Made by a program: the position numbers and the translations under genes. This document shows positions 36,560 through 47,680 of a stretch of 64,000 nt of DNA, piece by piece. Source of the DNA: Corydoras sp. C115 (taxonomy: Eukaryota > Chordata > Actinopteri > Siluriformes > Callichthyidae); contig JAFMOC010000038.1 in NCBI GenBank assembly GCA_019802505.1, positions 2,599,001 to 2,663,000 of the forward strand, given 5' to 3'. The notes under the pieces were generated by a model that saw nothing but the letters and a program-made list of their open reading frames with translations, had not been told where the DNA came from and made no database searches. Each line of letters begins with the position of its first letter. The stretch's first letter is position 1.

Positions 36560-36720
36560 GTGTGTGGTACGTTAGCATACGGCTTGACTGCCAATTAAGC
36601 AGCTTTGTTTCCGTAGAAACACACAGTCATGTGTAAAATGCTAATGAGTGTGAATCTTTATGGCACACGTGTCTCGATCCACGCAGTGAAATAAACACCA
36701 CTAAATACCTCTGTACTGGG
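36560..36720. other. Non-repetitive block with RFX- and homeodomain-like motifs
   Basis: Contains GTTTCCGTAGAAAC (RFX X-box-like), GCCAATTAAGC and GCTAATGAG within about 80 bp. It is a candidate enhancer only by motif content. Confidence 0.3.
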
Positions 36721-36870
36721 GTCTGCACCATAAACCTTGACTCTGTATTTACCTAAATGATTTCTCAAAATATTAATCATTTTTTAAATGTTTATATTAC
36801 TCTGTTAAATGAGTACATTTATCATTATTAGCTAAACTGAAGCACATCATGTTGTTAATAAGTATAAACA

Positions 36871-37220
36871 TTCATTCATTCATTATCTCCCGCTTTATCC
36901 TCTATTAGGGTCGCGGGGGGGGGTTCCCCATGTCCATCCAGGGGAGAACGTCTCGGGCGCTGGGCAGATAGACCCAGGACAGGGCGCCAATCCATCGCTG
37001 GGCACACACTCACTCACACAGACACACTCTATATGGGGCAATTTGGAGAGCTCAGTTGACTTGATCCATGTTTCTGGACTGTGGGAGGAAACCGGAGAAC
37101 CCGGAGGAAACCCACACGGACACGGGGAGAACATGGAAACTCCACCCAGATGGGGATTCGAACCGGGAATCCCTAGCACTGAGAGGCGAACGTGCTAACC
37201 ACTAAGCCACCGTGCTGCCT
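36871..37220 (-). mobile_element. Full-length V-type SINE with target duplication
   Basis: Flanks TAAGTATAAACA (36859-36870) and TAAGTATGAACA (37221-37232) differ by one base. Confidence 0.96.
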
Positions 37221-37232
37221 TAAGTATGAACA

Positions 37233-37674
37233 CTTTCAGCTAATTCTTTGAAATCTCATCATATTGGCATGTCATAATGCATTTTTTTATTTTAGTGATA
37301 TCATGATTAATTAACAAAAAGATTACCTAAGGAGTTTTTTTTATCAATGGTGTCCTGTTTTTTATATTTTAAGTTATGATGCAATAGCTACAAGATAGGT
37401 CAGGTAGCTTTAGAGATACACTGTGTAAACTGTTGCTTTATAGTGCATTTTATGTGTTGTTAGCTTAGTATGGCAGCAATGCTAGACATCAGTGAATACA
37501 AGCCGGGGTAATATTACTTAATATAACTATACTATTTATTTTGGAATTAAGGATGCTTGGTGAAATGTCTAGTCTTGTTCTTTACCAGTTGCATAAATGC
37601 TCATAGTCATCACTGTTTGGCTCTTATATTTGTGAGGTGCCATACATTTTTAATAGGAAACAGATCTGGACAGT
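37233..37674. other. Intergenic DNA, no gene
   Basis: AT-rich unique sequence; nothing recognised. Confidence 0.55.
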
Positions 37675-37689
37675 ATGATGCCCAATAAA

Positions 37690-38107
37690 TTGTAAACAGT
37701 GTCTGGTTGTCGTGGGGACAGTGACATCTTAAGTGACAGTGATTTTTAAAATACTTGGCTTTTTCATGATATTAAAATTTATAGATAGTAAATCACTATT
37801 TATTTGTAATCTTGTTCTGGGGAAATGTGAATTTATTTTTAACAGACTAACATATCTCTTACAAACAATGAGAATTAACCAATTTTGGTGGATTTGGTGG
37901 AATTTTTATTACTTATGCGTATATCTTACGGACCTGCTACCAGTTAAACTGTAAATTGTGGAACAGTTGTCCTATTTTATCCCAGTATTTCTTGTGTATA
38001 TTTAAAAAATAGATTATTGAAAATTCTAAGCATCCTGACTTTGTCCATTTGACTGCTAAATAAGTATTTAATTAAATTAACAAAATTAAAGTTTTCATTT
38101 TTATTGC
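37690..38107. mobile_element. Unclassified 418-bp interspersed repeat, copy A
   Basis: It begins TTGTAAACAGTGTCTGG and ends GTTTTCATTTTTATTGC. It is about 95% identical to 39218-39633. A perfect 15-bp duplication ATGATGCCCAATAAA flanks it (37675-37689 and 38108-38122), so it moved as a unit, probably by target-primed reverse transcription given the duplication length. It has no terminal inverted repeats, pol III boxes, poly(A) or coding frame. Confidence 0.75.
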
Positions 38108-39217
38108 ATGATGCCCAATAAAGTACTCATATTCTTTATTGTAAACTAAGCAGGAAAAGAAACTTCATCATTTCATCAAGATTCCTCATTTTTTACGAAC
38201 ATATAATTGACATTTATTGAGGTTTTTAATTTCCAATTAGGTTTAGCAAATAATCAGTAGATATTAAGTAGACAGTAGTTAGCTTAGGTTGAATCAGTTC
38301 GAGCTGAGTCTAATTAAATCAGGAATCAGATTAGATCAGATTATAAACTTTTAAAATAAACAATAGAGAAATATTGCACTACTTAAATTAAAGTTTAAAC
38401 TAAACACATTACAGTTGTTATTTAAGTAATGCGGTTTAGCAAGCAAACAAGACTCTGCAAGTTATATATCACATTACCAATTATATACACAAAACAAAAT
38501 AAACTACATCAATCATTAATATCCATTCAGATGATATAAACGGCATAATCAAACCAAACATATTTAGTCAAAATAAGCAAGCAACAAATTTTAGTGGATT
38601 AATTGCAAGTCCTAATTACTGTAATAAGAACACTGAAATACTGTCTTATTTTTCACACTTAAATAAAGGTTGCAAATGTCCATTTTTTTACCTGTAGTGT
38701 CTTGACCATGAACCTAACTTCTGTATTATATTTTTTGTTTCCTGTGCAGTTTTTTGTTTACAAACATTTTCCAAACAGGTATGTAGGTGTGATGGCCTCT
38801 TCAGGAAGTTCATGACCTCTATTGTTACTGCCACACATGGATCCTCGCTCTGCCCCCTGCAGGAATGTAGTTGAATAACAAGTTAATCTTTGTAATTTTT
38901 TCTTGAGTGAATGTCTAACTGACTGAGGTTTCTTTGTTCTTTGATGTAACAGTATTCCTGGGAAAATACCATTGTAAGCCTTATCATCAGTGGTATATAT
39001 CACATATATGCAGTTGCTTCATGTAATAATCATAATCATTATATCTGGAACAAAAATAACCATTGTCTCTTTTCCCAAATCAACCAAAAACGTGACTTGT
39101 CTCACATGAAAAACACATTTTAATTGTCTTTGGAAAGTTTGCAGATGGCTTTGGGCCCAGAGAACTTGCATTTCTGCACAAAAAAATATTATATGATTGA
39201 TTTCCTCTTTACATAAC
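38108..39217. other. Spacer between the two repeat copies
   Basis: AT-rich unique sequence with a CTCF-like site (see 38849). No gene. Confidence 0.55.
38849..38863 (-). promoter_or_regulatory. CTCF-like site, reverse orientation
   Basis: On the minus strand CCTGCAGGGGGCAGA matches CCASYAGRKGGCRSY at 13 of 15 positions with a perfect AGGGGGC core. Confidence 0.4.
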
Positions 39218-39633
39218 TTGTAAACAGTATCTGGTTGTCGTGGGGAAACATCTTAAGCGACAGTGATTTTTAAAATACTTGGCTTTTTCATGATATTAAA
39301 AACTATAGATAGTAAATCACTATTTATTTGTAATCTTGTTCTGGGGAAATGCGAATTTATTTTTAACAGACTAACATACATCTCTTACAAACAATGAGAA
39401 TTAACCAATTTTGGTGGATTTGGTGGAATTTTTATTACTTATGCGTATATCTTACGGACCTGCTACCAGTTAAACTGTAAATTGTAGAACAGTTCTCCTA
39501 TTTTATCCCAATATTTATTGTGTATATTTAAACAATAGATTATTGAAAATTCTAAGCATCCTTTCTTTGTTCATTTGACTGCTAAATAAGTATTTATTTA
39601 AATTAACAAAATTAAAGTTTTCATTTTAATTAC
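39218..39633. mobile_element. Unclassified interspersed repeat, copy B
   Basis: Same orientation as copy A, offset 1524-1528 bp. Central blocks such as TGGTGGATTTGGTGG and ATATCTTACGGACCTGCTAC are identical in the two copies. No clean flanking duplication, so it may be older or have lost it. Confidence 0.75.
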
Positions 39634-40297
39634 ATTTATAGAAAGTGTTCCAGCTTTTCAGGGTATTGATTTTGTACATGAGTGAAAAGAAAAGGTTTTA
39701 AATGAGTAGTTTTTTGGAGGAGATTTGTTGTCGCAACTGAGTGAAAATATTAAACATTTTAAGCCCAGTGATGTGTGAGTAATGGTTTCAGATATTGCAT
39801 TGCATACATGTTTCGTGATCATTACTCTAACTTAAGGAAAACAAGGATTATAGTTGTGTACTGGTTGATATAATGAGAATGAGAACACTGTGATCAGTTT
39901 TTTATTATTAGAATCAAGTTCACATTATACATCTTAGTCAAGGATTTTCATCATACACCTGTGGGCTGCAAATAGTTTATGGGGCGTGTGCATGTCTCAG
40001 GGGAACTAATTTAGATATAAGAACACGAAGGAGCAGGTATTTTAAAGGTAAAATTTTATATAGTAATAAATCTGTTAAAGTGCATTATAGGATATTAGAA
40101 GTCTAATAAACTTAAAGCTAAAAATGATTTAAGGCAGAATAAAACAGTGGCAAAAGTAGTGCACTAGGTAGTAAATAGGGAGTGATGCAAAAGAGAAAAT
40201 GCCCCAAAACTGGCAGATAGTGGATTGGCTCTTAAGTTGCCATAGCAACAGGAGTAAAAGAGACTACACCCATAGAGGAGAGCTGATTAATGACAAT
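39634..40297. other. Intergenic DNA, no gene
   Basis: AT-rich unique sequence; nothing recognised. Confidence 0.55.
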
Positions 40298-40320
40298 ACA
40301 CACACACACACACACACACA

Positions 40321-40376
<56 letters not shown>
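40298..40376. repeat. (CA)n microsatellite
   Basis: 79-bp CA run with one CT step. Confidence 0.96.
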
Positions 40377-40378
<2 letters not shown>

Positions 40379-40540
40379 ACCCAACATCGCTTATTACAAT
40401 TAATCTCTTTACATACGTATTCACTTTTAATAACTGAATAATGCTCTCACACACAATAGTACATATTATTTTTTACCCCGAAATACCTTATACAAAATTT
40501 CTGAGTACATTTCTATCTAGTGTAAAGTATGTGTGTGTTT

Positions 40541-40586
<46 letters not shown>
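40541..40586. repeat. (GT)n microsatellite
   Basis: GT run of about 23 units. Confidence 0.95.
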
Positions 40587-40587
<1 letters not shown>

Positions 40588-41139
40588 TGTCTGACATTGA
40601 GTCTGTCTCTAGCTCATGCTTTGACACACCTGCTTAGAGTACCATACAAGACGTGTTAATCCGAAAGCCATGATGTTAACATCCAGCGTGTTCCTTTGCC
40701 GTTTGCTTTGTTGTCCCCATGATCACAGACATGGATGATGGATTTTGACTCAAATCAACACCTGGTAATAAACACAGCATGCATAAAGGTCATGCTCATC
40801 TTTCAGCTTAAAGAAAACAGGAGATGGCCAAACAAGGTTTTTTATATTTTAAACATTTATTTATGATATTAGAAATTAACATTGTCATCAAACAGTAGCT
40901 GTGGTACAAGAAACAGAGATAGGGGTGACTTTGTCGGGGGGTTATACCGATTCCTCCGTTCTACTTTTCCGCAAACTCCTACTGCCTGAATAATGAAATG
41001 ATGATGCAACCTGGAGAAAGAGAGAGACAGAGAGGGAGAAGGATAGAAGGAGAAGGAGGAAAAGAAAGAATGGAGCAGGTATAGAGAGAAAGAAAGCAAT
41101 GGGTCTTAAAACAGCACACAATTTACCTCAGGGATACAT
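40587..41139. other. Intergenic DNA, no gene
   Basis: Unique sequence, purine-rich at 41010-41095. Confidence 0.55.
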
Positions 41140-41148
41140 ACACACACA

Positions 41149-41182
<34 letters not shown>
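41140..41182. repeat. (CA)n microsatellite
   Basis: CA run abutting the 3' tail of a minus-strand SINE. Confidence 0.95.
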
Positions 41183-41183
<1 letters not shown>

Positions 41184-41434
41184 TCATTCATTATCTCCCG
41201 CTTTATCCTCTATTAGGGTCGCGGTGGGGTTCCCCATGCCCATCCAGGGGAGAACGTCTCGGGCGCTGGGCAGATAGACCCAGGACAGGGTGCCAATCCA
41301 TCTCTGGGCACACACTCACTCACACAGACACACTCTTCATGGGGCAATTTTTAGAATTCAATTGACTTGATCCATGTTTTTGGACTGTGGGAGGAAACCG
41401 GAGAACCCGGAGGAAACCCACACAGACACGGGGA
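41183..41434 (-). mobile_element. 5'-truncated V-type SINE
   Basis: Tail, variable part and most of the central domain are present; the tRNA head and first part of the central domain are missing (it ends at CACACAGACACGGGG). Confidence 0.93.
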
Positions 41435-41507
41435 TATTATTGATATTGATATTCTGATATTATTGTCATGAAATCATTGTCACCTAGCAGAGTCCAATGC
41501 TACACAA

Positions 41508-41836
41508 AAAATCCATCCATCCATCCATTATCTTCCGCTTTATCCTATATTAGGGTCGCGGTGGGGTTCCCCATGCCCATCCAGGAAAGAACGTTTCGGG
41601 CGCTGGGCAGATACACCCAGGACAGGGCGCCAATCTATCGCTGGGCACACACTCACTCACACAGACACGCACGCATACACACTCTATATGGGGCAATTTG
41701 GAGAACTCAATTGACTTGATCCATGTTTTTGGACTGTGGGAGGAAACCCACGCGGACACGGGGAGAACATGGAAACTCCACCCAGATGGGGATTCGAGCT
41801 AATCACGTGCTAATCACTAAGCCACCGTGCCGCCCT
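41508..41836 (-). mobile_element. V-type SINE with (GGAT)n tail
   Basis: Nearly complete, with small deletions in the central domain and around the B box. The tail reads ATCCATCCATCCATCC on the plus strand, that is (GGAT)n, not (GAAT)n. Confidence 0.94.
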
Positions 41837-42101
41837 GCTTTTAATATATATTCCTTTTTTTTCAGCAGGCCAACACAAGGCCTCAGTCTGCATGAGTTAC
41901 AACAGCATGACTGTAAACATAAATTTCATGTACATGTACCTGTGCAGTACAGATGTGCCTTCAGTTGAAAACATATGCTGCATCATAAAGAGGAGAATCA
42001 GACAAAAGTAACTTTTTAAACAATTAAACTCATAAGTGAAAAAAGGAGATGTGACTGTAGGAAACATGCCTCTGTACCAGCTTTTCAAAGAATGTTGCAG
42101 G
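41837..42101. other. Short intergenic spacer
   Basis: Unique sequence; nothing recognised. Confidence 0.55.
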
Positions 42102-42112
42102 CATCAATTTTC

Positions 42113-42462
42113 ATTCATTCATTCATTATCTTCCGCTTTATCGTCTATTAGGGTCGCGTTGGGGCTCCCCATGCCCATCCAGGGCAGAACGTCTCGGGCG
42201 CTGGGCAGATAGACCCAGGACAGGGCGCCAATCCATCGCTGGGCACACACTCACTCACACAGACACACTCTATATGGGGCAATTTTGAGAATTCAATTGA
42301 CTTGATCCATGTTTTTGGACTGTGGGAGGAAACCGGAGAACCCGGAGGAAACCCACACGGACACGGGGAGAACATGGAAACTCCACCCAGATGGGGATTC
42401 GAACCGGGAATCCCTAGCGCTGAGAGGCAAACGTGCTGACCACTAAGCCACCGTGCCGCCCT
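42113..42462 (-). mobile_element. Full-length V-type SINE with target duplication
   Basis: CATCAATTTTCA flanks it on the left (42102-42113) and again on the right (42463-42474). Confidence 0.96.
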
Positions 42463-43069
42463 CATCAATTTTCAATTTAACAAAAATAATTAGGTTTATG
42501 GGCGGCACAGTGGCGTATTCCATTTATTAACAAATCACATATTTATTTTGGCACTATATTTTATTAACTTAGTTTATAAAATTATAGCCTAATAATGTCA
42601 TTCGCTTATTTACAACATGTGCCAGAACTCATACCATTGTTCCTGGGGGAAAAATGGGAAAACACCTTGAACAGGTCGCCAGTTACACAGGCAGCCAAAT
42701 TTACACATACATTCACACCTGTAGTGAATGTGTTTTGCCAACTCAGCAACTAGCATGTTATTGAACTGTGGGAGAAACACAGAGCACCAGAAGGAAACCT
42801 TCACACACATGTGGATAACGTGAACTAAACGTGTGGGTGTGTGTGTGTATGTGCGCGCAAACTTTAAAAAATGAGTTTTAACATAATCTGCCAAACACCC
42901 CAGTGGAAATGGAAATGTTTGGAAATGTTTATTTACTTTTACTGTATTAATAGTCATTTCCTTTTTTATTTTTAGTGCAAACACACACGCGCACACGCCA
43001 ATGGACAATATGAATACAGAGCTCAAGATACAAGTGTGAGAAAAACTGCAGCATGACTGGAACTTCTCA

Positions 43070-43071
<2 letters not shown>
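42463..43071. other. Intergenic DNA with an old SINE relic
   Basis: An 18-bp SINE-head-like word (GGGCGGCACAGTGGCG) occurs near 42499. Between about 42650 and 42835 a heavily decayed minus-strand V-type/L2-like SINE can be traced (AACTGTGGGAGAAACAC, CAGGTCGCCAGT). Confidence 0.45.
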
Positions 43072-43105
<34 letters not shown>

Positions 43106-43260
43106 TACACATATGTATAGTTAAAAATAGGATGAAGAGGGTCACTAAAGATGAAGAGTTCATGGGAAATGTTTTCTGTCCCTTGTCATCATATTTTGCA
43201 ACTTCACATTGCAACGCTCTCTCTCTCTCTCTCCCTCTCTCTCTCTCTCTGTGTGTGTTT
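43072..43260. repeat. GT and CT microsatellites
   Basis: GT at 43072-43104; CT at about 43216-43250, ending in GTGTGTG. Confidence 0.9.
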
Positions 43261-43515
43261 CAGTAAAACAGATGGATTTTTTAAAACTTTATTACAAACA
43301 TTTAATCACAAGGACGTTTACAAACACAAAATATTTACTAACTCACATTACCACCGGCCTTAAGTGAAGACATTAATCATGTTGTTAAAGGCTTACAGTA
43401 AAATTCATATAGACATTTCTCTCTAAGCTCCTGCCCCTTAAATGACCCCTACCTCTATTCACATTGCCCATCTAACTATACAGTAATTTAGATATTGTTA
43501 AGGGTTGTTTCAATT

Positions 43516-43516
<1 letters not shown>
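43261..43516. other. Intergenic DNA, no gene
   Basis: Unique sequence; nothing recognised. Confidence 0.55.

Positions 43517-43561
<45 letters not shown>
43517..43561. repeat. Compound (CT)n-(GT)n microsatellite
   Basis: CT run that switches to GT. Confidence 0.95.
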
Positions 43562-43564
<3 letters not shown>

Positions 43565-44419
43565 ACATTAGTGTGAGATTTCCTGTTTTACTGCCATAAC
43601 TTATAGTTCCCTTTATGATTCCTCCCCCGATATTCTCACACCCTCCATCTTCACACACAACTATTTACTCTGTTCATGTTCCCAAAACTAACTACAACTC
43701 TCCCACACATGCCCCCTCCCCAAAAACATGTACCTTTCCTGCTTCTCTATGTTTAAATCATGACTAAAGTGGCCATACACTCAGACAATTCCTAAACTTT
43801 TACTTACCGACACTTTAGAAAGTACTGGTTCAGATGCTCAAATGATGCAATAGAAAGGGAGTTGAATCCAGGATGTCTCCATTCAGCAGCTCGTCATATC
43901 CTGTGCATTTCCTGTGATATAAAATCACAAGAGATCAAACAACAAAATCATAGTTTTAAACGTTTATTTAAATTAAAGCAATGTATTACACGATACCTTG
44001 GTGTTGGTGTGTGTTAAAGTTGGGGGACTAAAAGTGCATGGCCATGTTTGGATTTGTAACGTCATGAATGTGAATTCTCACTGCTAACTACATAGTTCCT
44101 AATTTAATAGGAACCAGATGTAAGGAACCACTTTTGGAAGCTGACAAATCAGGGGGAGGGATAAATAAACACCACTCTAATGCCTAGCTTCCTGTCGCTT
44201 ACTGCCCGCATAACCACTGCATCGTGAGAACCTTTACATTTAAGGGACTCATGTGTGGTTCATGTATTCATGTCAAATACTGTACATTAAAAGAATAAAG
44301 TCACACTCTTAAACGTTCCTTCACTGGGAAGAAACCATAAAAAGAAAAAATATTTGAGTAATACAAATAATAATTTATAACTCGTTCTTCATGAGTTTTA
44401 TGTTACAGATTTTAATTCC

Positions 44420-44423
<4 letters not shown>
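43562..44423. other. Intergenic DNA, no gene
   Basis: Unique sequence; nothing recognised. Confidence 0.55.

Positions 44424-44459
<36 letters not shown>
44424..44459. repeat. (CA)n microsatellite
   Basis: 18 CA units. Confidence 0.95.
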
Positions 44460-44463
<4 letters not shown>

Positions 44464-44865
44464 GTTGCTGAGACACAAAGGTCATGGGACTTCCTGAGCA
44501 TCTTCAATCCCATGTTTAGCAAAGAAGAGCAGGGGTAAAATCTTTAACCTAAAACATCATTTATTTATGTACATGCATACACTCACTCACACGTACACAC
44601 ACACATGCAGACCAAATTCAGTTCCTTAAACTTTTGGAAAGGCCTTCATAAAGTGTTATACCCATATGCATAAAACAGGTGACATAATACTAATAATGCT
44701 TATTTTAACTGCTCATTAAACTATTGAAATGACTAGTATCATAAAGCTTTATTTTATTTCTACAATGTGTTTTTTACATTCATCTCTTCAATATTGCTAA
44801 TGAATAACACCCCCCCAAAAATGATACGGGTTTTAGATTGGTGCAGTTGGTGAAATTTTTTACTA

Positions 44866-44925
44866 TGAGTGAGTGAGTGAGTGAGTGAGTAAGAGAGTAA
44901 GTGAGTGAGTGAGTAAATGAGTGAC
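44866..44925. repeat. (GAGT)n tetranucleotide repeat
   Basis: About 15 GAGT-type units with a few AAGA/AAGT/AAAT variants. Confidence 0.92.
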
Positions 44926-46316
44926 AGGGAGTGTGTATGAGGGGAAATAATGGAGGGTGGGTGAGGTTAGAACAGCAGGGGGTTATTGTTGGCGATGTCA
45001 GGTTGATGTAATTAAGCAGACACAATGCAGAACAGGGGGAGGAGTTTATTATGATTCGTGAATGTTGAATACTCTCACACAGCTTACATCCTATCATTCT
45101 CAACTGTTTCATTATGTTCAAACTGAGATTCCAATACCGAGGGACAAAACTCTGACACAGGTTTAACATTTGAAATAAAAAATAAATATAAATTGCACCA
45201 GCAATATGCCAGAAAATCACGATGTAAAATGATACATTCGATTGAAAGGGGTATTGTGAGGGGCTGGGTCTACAGACGGTTGAGTGCATTCAGTAAACAT
45301 TAATCATCATTATGGCTGTTCTATTTACTCTGTCTACTTAATGACATTATTCTGACATCTTCAATGGAAAGATGTTTTGGAGTTGGGTTCCAAATTTTAG
45401 ACTTTAGGTTACATATTTAGTTTCGCTTTTATCAGAGGCACTTATTCACAATAGAGATATTTACATCGTTTTATGGAAATAGGACACATTTCTTAGTGCA
45501 TTAGCACTGCATTGATTGGAGAGTATTTTTCAGAAATGCATTCTCTGTGAGTTTGTAGCTCTTGGTTAGATACTTTTTACACAAAGGAACCATGAGTGAT
45601 GTAAGTGAACAGTGATTGCACCGTATACAAGCTCACAGTAGCAAGTAGTGCTTATAAATAGTTCTAAATTATTATTTAACATTTTAGAATGTATGTACCA
45701 ACTTAGCATTGAAATGGGCTATAGTAACAGAGCAAATAAGAACATGAACTTTTCTCTTTGTTGTCTTTATTTTTAAAAGAAAACCCTGCTTTTTACTTTT
45801 CTTAAGACTTTATTTTTTCTTTATTCTGGTTGAATTTTGGGTTTTTCTTTATAATGTCTATCCTTAATTCAAATATATTCACTTTCCTTAGTATTAATTG
45901 TGCTGTGGAAAGGGGGGGAAGGTGGATTTGGGAGGTATGTGGGGGAGGGTGGGGGTAATGGGGCATGTGAGGGTATTCAACTCAATCACCATCATGGTGG
46001 CCCCTTTTTGCATTCTGCCTTTTATTACATTTCTTTAGCAAATGCTCTGAAATGTAGTTTCAATTGAAATTATTCATTGTTTATTCTATTCCTAGTTTCT
46101 TTTGAAAAAGTCTCTCATTTTTGTTCTTGTTTTAGAAGACTTTCAAGGCCCAGTTCAGCATTATATATTTAGATTCTTGTTCCGTTTCCTTTTGGTTTGG
46201 CTTTAGTTCCACCTAGTTTCTACTTCAGTTACTTGTTGGTTATACATAAAAATTGTGATTTTGGCTCTGATGATGTTTCATGGAGCTACATCTCGATATT
46301 TGCAGCCTTTATGCAC
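44926..46316. other. Intergenic DNA with a G-quadruplex motif
   Basis: Unique sequence. G-rich at 45911-45963 with a strong quadruplex pattern at 45941-45963. No gene. Confidence 0.55.
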
Positions 46317-46339
46317 ACACACACACGTACGTGCGGGTG

Positions 46340-46395
<56 letters not shown>
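46317..46395. repeat. (CA)n microsatellite
   Basis: Impure CA (with GTACGTGCGG) becoming pure from 46347. Confidence 0.95.
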
Positions 46396-46399
<4 letters not shown>

Positions 46400-47199
46400 A
46401 ATAAGTTGTTTTAATGTTGAAAGTCTTTGATAATGTCGCTGTGTGTGTGTCTTACGCAACAGGCTGCAATAATCTCAACCAGCTCACACACACACACACA
46501 CACACGTACACACCCTCCTGTCAGGCTGCTGGATAATTAGGTGTCTCTCTGCAGCAGGGGGTGTGAGGGGGCATGTGGGGTGTTGAAAGGGGGAGAACCT
46601 GCTGAACTCTTTTGTGCCATTTTAATGATGCGTTACGAAGTGACCACACCCCTGCGTCTCTTCTATGACCCGCCATGTCCTCATTCATTCATGACCATCA
46701 TTCACTCTCACTCACACCCACTTGCATTGTTCTACGACGTAAATGAGACCCATACACTCTCATTCACCATATGGTTCCTGAGCCAGACGGAGACAGTCGC
46801 TTGTGCACTGGGTAGATCTGTGTAGGATTAACTGCTCAGTTCTGATTCACATACTGCTTATTAATGAGCTCTGTGGCTGACACTAATCTAATAGAATCTC
46901 GCCCCAGCACCCCAAGTTGCTGTTCTTTTTTTGAAAAAATAAGGAAATATACAGATAAGTAATAAAAAAAATTATAATAAGATAAGTAATATAAAAGTCT
47001 TTTTTACTGATGAAATGTATAACAATAACAATAACAACAATAAATGCACAAAATTGAAATATTTGTCACCCCCTTCTAATTAGTTTGAGCTTAACCTTGA
47101 GTTTTTAACTTATATTTAAATAACTAATATTAATTATGTATTAGTATGTTGTCATGTAGGTTACCACTAAATAAATAATTTATTGTATATATTGTCATT

Positions 47200-47200
<1 letters not shown>
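46396..47200. other. Non-repetitive block, possible regulatory DNA
   Basis: A short CA tract at 46484-46505. 46505-46920 is comparatively GC-rich and carries GATAATTAGG and GCTTATTAATGAGC. No open frame with a recognisable domain. Confidence 0.4.
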
Positions 47201-47246
<46 letters not shown>

Positions 47247-47266
47247 TATTATTATTATTATTATTA

Positions 47267-47306
<40 letters not shown>
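47201..47306. repeat. (TAA)n-(TTA)n palindromic microsatellite
   Basis: About 15 TAA units (47201-47245) run directly into about 20 TTA units interrupted by T11, so the two halves are reverse complements and can fold into a long hairpin. Confidence 0.95.
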
Positions 47307-47307
<1 letters not shown>

Positions 47308-47352
47308 AAAATGAAATTATATACAAGGGGTGTATGCATACAATATATATTA

Positions 47353-47680
47353 GGGTGGCACAGTGGATTAGTGGTTAGCATTTTCACATCTTAGTGCTGG
47401 GGATCCTGTTTCGATTCCTGATCTGAGTGAAGTTTTTATGTTTTCCCTGTGTCCACGTGGGTTTCCGCCGGGTTCTCCGGTTTTCTTCTACAGTCCAAAA
47501 ACATGGATTCTAGGTAAATTGGCTGATCAAAATTGGCCCTATATTGTGTGGGGGGTCTGTGTGAGTGAGTGTGTGCCCAGCGATAGATTGGTGCCCTGTC
47601 TTGGGTGTCTAGCGCCCAGATCGTTTTTCCTGGATGGGCATGGAGAATCCCTCCCACAACCCTAGTCCCTTTAAAAAAAG
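47353..47680 (+). mobile_element. Older V-type SINE
   Basis: All parts are recognisable with many substitutions (for example GGGTGGCACAGTGGATTAGT, GGATGGGCATGGAGAATCC). No flanking duplication seen. Confidence 0.92.

Noticed and set aside
38690..39000. Possible exon with acceptor-like TTTCCTGTGCAG
   Set aside because: The following frame is short, with no recognisable domain or matching donor and partner exon.
44780..45289. 169-residue minus-strand open frame
   Set aside because: It is driven partly by the GAGT repeat (SLTHSLTYS), with no domain, splice context or codon bias suggesting a gene.
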